From assembly GCF_000003815.2 (NCBI RefSeq), contig NC_049994.1, forward strand, positions 13,377,039 to 13,441,038: a DNA stretch of 64,000 nucleotides, in the 5' to 3' direction. The notes below the pieces were generated by a model that worked only from the letters and a program-made list of their open reading frames with translations, did no database searches and was not told the DNA's origin. The position numbers and the translations under genes are program-made. The stretch is from Branchiostoma floridae. Taxonomy: Eukaryota > Chordata > Leptocardii > Amphioxiformes > Branchiostomatidae. Below, piece by piece: positions 60,435-64,000 of the stretch (its first letter is position 1; every line of letters starts with the position of its first letter).

Positions 60435-61487
60435 GTTTCTGTCTGAGTTGACCCAAAGTACCAAAGTTACCACAACTACCTCCAGTAAACCACAACAACT
60501 TCAACACCAACACAAGACTTGAATCCCAGGAACCAAATGAGGAGACAGTCCACATGATCCGAATTGGAGGTGGCAACTGAGAGGCTAGTTTCAGCATGAT
60601 GTCCCCTGGGAGATGGCTGAAACATGTGTGGCTCTTGTCAGCACCCAGACAGGGTCTGGAGGGGTAAACACACGCCAGTACAACTGTAGACTACCCTGAC
60701 AAAAACGGCCCAACTAGAAAACTTACAGGCTTCTCAACCGGATTTCAAATGGAGACGTAGTCGCTGATGTTGCGTAGAGTCTACCAAGTTGCTCTGTTGA
60801 TGTACACAACTGTTGTTGCTGTAGCAGGAGGCAATACTAGATAGCCATATGTAACGACAGCCTGCTGTGACAAGGTCCTACAAGCAAGCTGACACATCTC
60901 ACCACTGGAATCCTGAGGACAACTTTGCTCTCCTGTTGTACCCATTCTACCAGGTTGTTTCGTGGATGGAAACTGCAAAGTTTATCTCTTGACATGATGA
61001 TTGGCAGTTAGCTAACATGTGGGTCCAACAAGCTCCAGTTTGAGCAGATGCAGAAACAAGGTCGTGATTCAACTGGCATTACAGAGTCCTTATTCACACA
61101 GGATATGTCAACTGGAAGAACTATCGTGACGCCGAAAGTCAAGCTAGACAAGACATCTTGCAGTTGATTCTAGCAGCTGAAACGTTGGATATATACTGTA
61201 TACATGTAGTAATATTTATTGTTGCTCTGTACTTGCAGTTTTTAAACAACTCTTACACAAGAGTTTGATTATTCTACAACACACAACAAGTTGTGTTTGA
61301 GACAATTTTCTAACTTCTGTGAAGCGACAAAGCACAGAAAGAATCACGATGCAGTACCAGAGAGTGTTAGTACTCCGAAGGACACAGTGTTTATGCCTGT
61401 TGGTGGTCGTGGCCTTGCAGACCGCCAGAGGAAACCAGCCAAGTACAGACCCACCCAGGGACCTATCCAAATACTACTGGAAAACAG
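60435..61487 (+). other. Exon of the plus-strand gene: long 5' UTR plus coding start
   Basis: Acceptor GTTTTTCTACAG at 60,434 after a T-rich tract; donor GTGAGT at 61,488. The first 914 nt are leader with many stops; the coding part starts at 61,349. Confidence 0.45.
61349..61487 (+). CDS. Signal-peptide exon of a TSP1-repeat protein (THSD7-like), partial
   Basis: ATG at 61,349. MQYQRVLVLRRTQCLCLLVV then VALQTARG reads as a signal peptide with cleavage expected near ARG-NQ; then NQPSTDPPRDLSKYYWKTG, cut by a GTGAGT donor in phase 1. YxWKTG is how the first thrombospondin type 1 module starts in THSD7A/B (LYLWKTGPWGRC in human THSD7A), and phase 1 borders are typical of extracellular modules. 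Read on without splicing the frame soon stops. The next exon should supply the W/C residues of the module but is not seen before 64,000, so the family call rests on about six residues. Alternatives: another TSP1-repeat protein (ADAMTS-like, spondin) or a chance signal-like frame. Confidence 0.4.
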
Positions 61488-61548
61488 GTGAGTGGTCAGA
61501 TTACACTGTTAGCTTAAAAGACAAACTCTAAATATTTAAAAGATGCCA

Positions 61549-61593
61549 GCATGAACCAAGGAGCTTTTATTATTAAAAGCTCCTTGCATGAAC
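61549..61593. mobile_element. Tiny palindromic insert with 8-bp duplication (copy 2)
   Basis: CAAGGAGCTTTTATTATTAA + AAGCTCCTT (61,557-61,585) is flanked by the exact direct repeat GCATGAAC at 61,549-61,556 and 61,586-61,593. It lies between the duplicated splice-donor segments. Confidence 0.65.
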
Positions 61594-61619
61594 TTGAAAA
61601 AAAGGCATATTTTTTTAAG

Positions 61620-61639
61620 TAAATACTATTGGAAAACAG
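61620..61639 (+). pseudogene. Duplicated copy of the KYYWKT exon end
   Basis: AAATACTATTGGAAAACAG then GTAAGTGGTCAGATTAC repeats the exon end and intron start at 61,469-61,504, 152 bp downstream. This copy has a possible acceptor (TTTTTTTAAG) just before it and a GTAAGT donor, so it could be a 20-nt mini-exon in the same phase, or simply a duplicated decoy. Confidence 0.4.
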
Positions 61640-61649
61640 GTAAGTGGTC

Positions 61650-64000
61650 AGATTACAACTTGTTAAATATAAGATGCACTCTAAAAGAATATTTTAGAAA
61701 TTCCAGCAACATAAAAAAAGGAATATTTTGGGAAGTAAAGAAGGATAATTGCGTATGTTTGACCTTGGGCGGAAGACGAAAAAAAAGCAATGAAATAACA
61801 ACTTGAAGAGTTTTTATTATTTTAAAAGCAACCACTCTAAAAATAACAGTCATTGTCTGTTGTATCTGTGATTTCTGTAGGGAAATACACAGTTCTCATC
61901 ATGGATTTTTCCTTTGTTTCATTGCCAGATATAACAGATATGACGTTTGATGAGATTATCTGACATTTGGAATACGTCATCTCATTTTCATATTACACAT
62001 ATATATGGAAATCCCTTGATCTTTTGATTTGTGTGTACGGAAATCTCTGTTGACATTGTAGGCAGCCATATGCCAATGAAATGGTACGGTGGGACAATTG
62101 TAAATGCATTTAAGTTTAATAGTGGGATTTAATTTCGCGATAGAGGGGAAAAAGGACTGTTCATGGTGGTTGTAAGTTCGCAGTAGCTCCATACATGGTA
62201 GTCTCTTACTGCCATGGAAAAAATGTTTCCGGTGAAGTGGCCACCTTAAAAAATGCGAACATAAAACCACCGCTAACATTTCTGCATTTACATCAGTACA
62301 AAACAGGACAGAATGTGTGTTACCAGGATCTAATCTCAATGAGACATCTCTGTTACAGTAGATATACACCTCATGGGAACATGTAAATACAGGCTTGACT
62401 AGATGAGATGGCTTCAATGCCATCCAAAACTACCCGCCATCCAAATAAGCAAGTTTAATAGGCAAGGGAATAGACACAAAACTTTGGACCAAATTTGTCA
62501 GGATCTATTTTAGAAGTTCTCTAGGGAAGGAGGCGCACTGGTGCCATACCATGCATGTGTCAGGGTTAGAGCCTGGGGAGGGGGCTGGCACCAGTTTGGT
62601 GTTAGTGGTCCTGATAGACAGCTGTTGGCTGATGGGGCTGATAATACAGTTAGACCTCTCCATAGGAAAGCATGTTGAAATACACCGAAACAAGGTTTCA
62701 GAAAAGTACCCCATTCTCCACCAGACAGTCACAAGGGTCATTGACCAGCTCAAACTCCTTTGAGTTTGACCCCAGTTTTCTCCTGATATCACCAACAAAA
62801 ACTAAAAGCCTTCCGCACGCCAACTAAACTGCTAAACTGAGCAAATTTTTATAAAATGGGAATGCTTGACCCTACCTGTTCCTTCTAACCCCCAAAAGGT
62901 TTGGGTCAAAATTTTCAAGGAAAAAGAGGATTTTCAAGGATTTTAGGTGGCACTGTACTTGTTTTCCCATTTTGTACCTTCTTTTTTTGCAACTCAACAC
63001 TGAGGCGAGGACGTCTGCCCCACCAGTTTGGTGTTAGTGGCAGTGATAGACAGCTGTAGCTGATAGGATGGTCTGTAGTATGTGTATGCTACAGGGTTTT
63101 AAACTATTGGAAACAGGAAGGGGTCCTGTTACACTGGTAACTCAAGTATATACACAATTGTGGATGATGCATGGATATGAGTTGTGTATACACGTAAAAG
63201 ATCCTCTTCGTATTGTGTGTGTGTATCATCTATTGTTTATACTATATAGGAAAATATAGGAAAAGGGGTATAGTGCCTGATCTCTACTAGAAATAGATAA
63301 AGGGAAGAGCAAATAACCAAACTACTTCTGTCAGTCAGTCTATACAGACTATGACACATAAACAACGCAAAAATGAAGATATGAATGAATAGAAAAGACG
63401 AAAGCCCTAGAATTTATCTTATAAGAGCCATGCAGATGCTCAGCTTTCCACCTCAGCCTCTCAGTCTTATCTGTTTTAGGATAAACCCTCTTGGCACTGT
63501 CATATCAGAAGATCTTCGGAAAACCCTGTCTTCAATTTAGATCTAGCAAGGATGGTAAATGTTTTATTAATGTCAACTGTCATAATTTGGCTTGTAATGG
63601 AGACCTCCTTACTTATGTTTTGAACACCAGGATATCTGAACTGTGAATACCTCTGGGAGTACAAAGTGTAGATCCAGTGATGCTACATTAGAAGATATCA
63701 TTATTATTATAATTTTCACCCATTTTGTGACTTAATTTCTCGTTTTGGAACAAACACTTTTTAGTTTCTAGCTTTGATAAAAAGGGAAACATTTCTCTTT
63801 AAATGGATTTGTAAAAGTTTACATCATAAAATGCTGAGAGTAAATACAGTGTGAATACAATGGCATGCTTTCCATCAATAAAATATGTCCTGTTTCTCAG
63901 GCGATATTGTATAATGCATATGCCGTTGAGACAATAGATAACACCACCAGAATCCTGTCTCTGTGGTAGGAATTATTGCTGGTGATGATGAAGTGATGCT
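61650..64000. other. Intron or intergenic to window end
   Basis: No further TSP1-type exon or other gene found. AT-rich, no clear repeat. Confidence 0.4.

Overview
The window looks like nuclear DNA of an invertebrate chordate or another marine deuterostome; I favour a cephalochordate (amphioxus, Branchiostoma type). This rests on AT-rich intron-heavy DNA, many short foldback and MITE-like elements, a tRNA-type SINE, and a single MBD5/MBD6-type gene next to a single EPC1/EPC2-type gene. The species call is inference, because no sequence search was possible.

Layout. 1-2,250 (minus strand): first coding exon and promoter of an Enhancer-of-polycomb (EPC1/2) gene; the rest of the gene lies before base 1. 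5,402-15,135 (minus): a complete MBD5/MBD6 orthologue. I could join nine coding exons with consistent GT/AG sites and phases into 1,947 codons. It has an N-terminal MBD, one giant low-complexity exon of about 4.7 kb, and a C-terminal PWWP. MBD5/6 followed by EPC on the same strand is the order MBD5-EPC2 has on human chromosome 2q23, so this is probably ancient microsynteny. 15.1-21.1 kb: 5' untranslated sequence, a 245-bp octamer-rich satellite and a possible promoter. 22.4-25.3 kb (plus): a spliced, probably noncoding transcript. 27.3-28.65 kb (minus): a candidate two-exon gene for a 66-residue basic secreted peptide. 32.9-33.1 kb: a CpG-rich, CCAAT-containing promoter with a first exon on the plus strand. 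A possible 27-kb intron follows, reaching an exon at 60.4-61.5 kb that encodes a signal peptide and the start of a thrombospondin type 1-like module.

The space between is dominated by non-autonomous mobile elements. These are a foldback family with TAGCC...GGCTA ends and 9-10-bp target duplications, a TIR element of about 1 kb, two copies of a ~365-bp MITE, and two tiny palindromic inserts flanked by 8-bp duplications. There are also several minisatellites, including a 10-unit, 42-bp CCAAT array inside an MBD5/6 intron and a 24-bp coding array inside the giant exon.

Functionally the two chromatin genes fit together: EPC is the scaffold of the TIP60/NuA4 acetyltransferase complex, and MBD5/6 proteins associate with the ASXL-BAP1 (PR-DUB) deubiquitinase. 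I see no prokaryotic operon, CRISPR array, rRNA or convincing tRNA gene.
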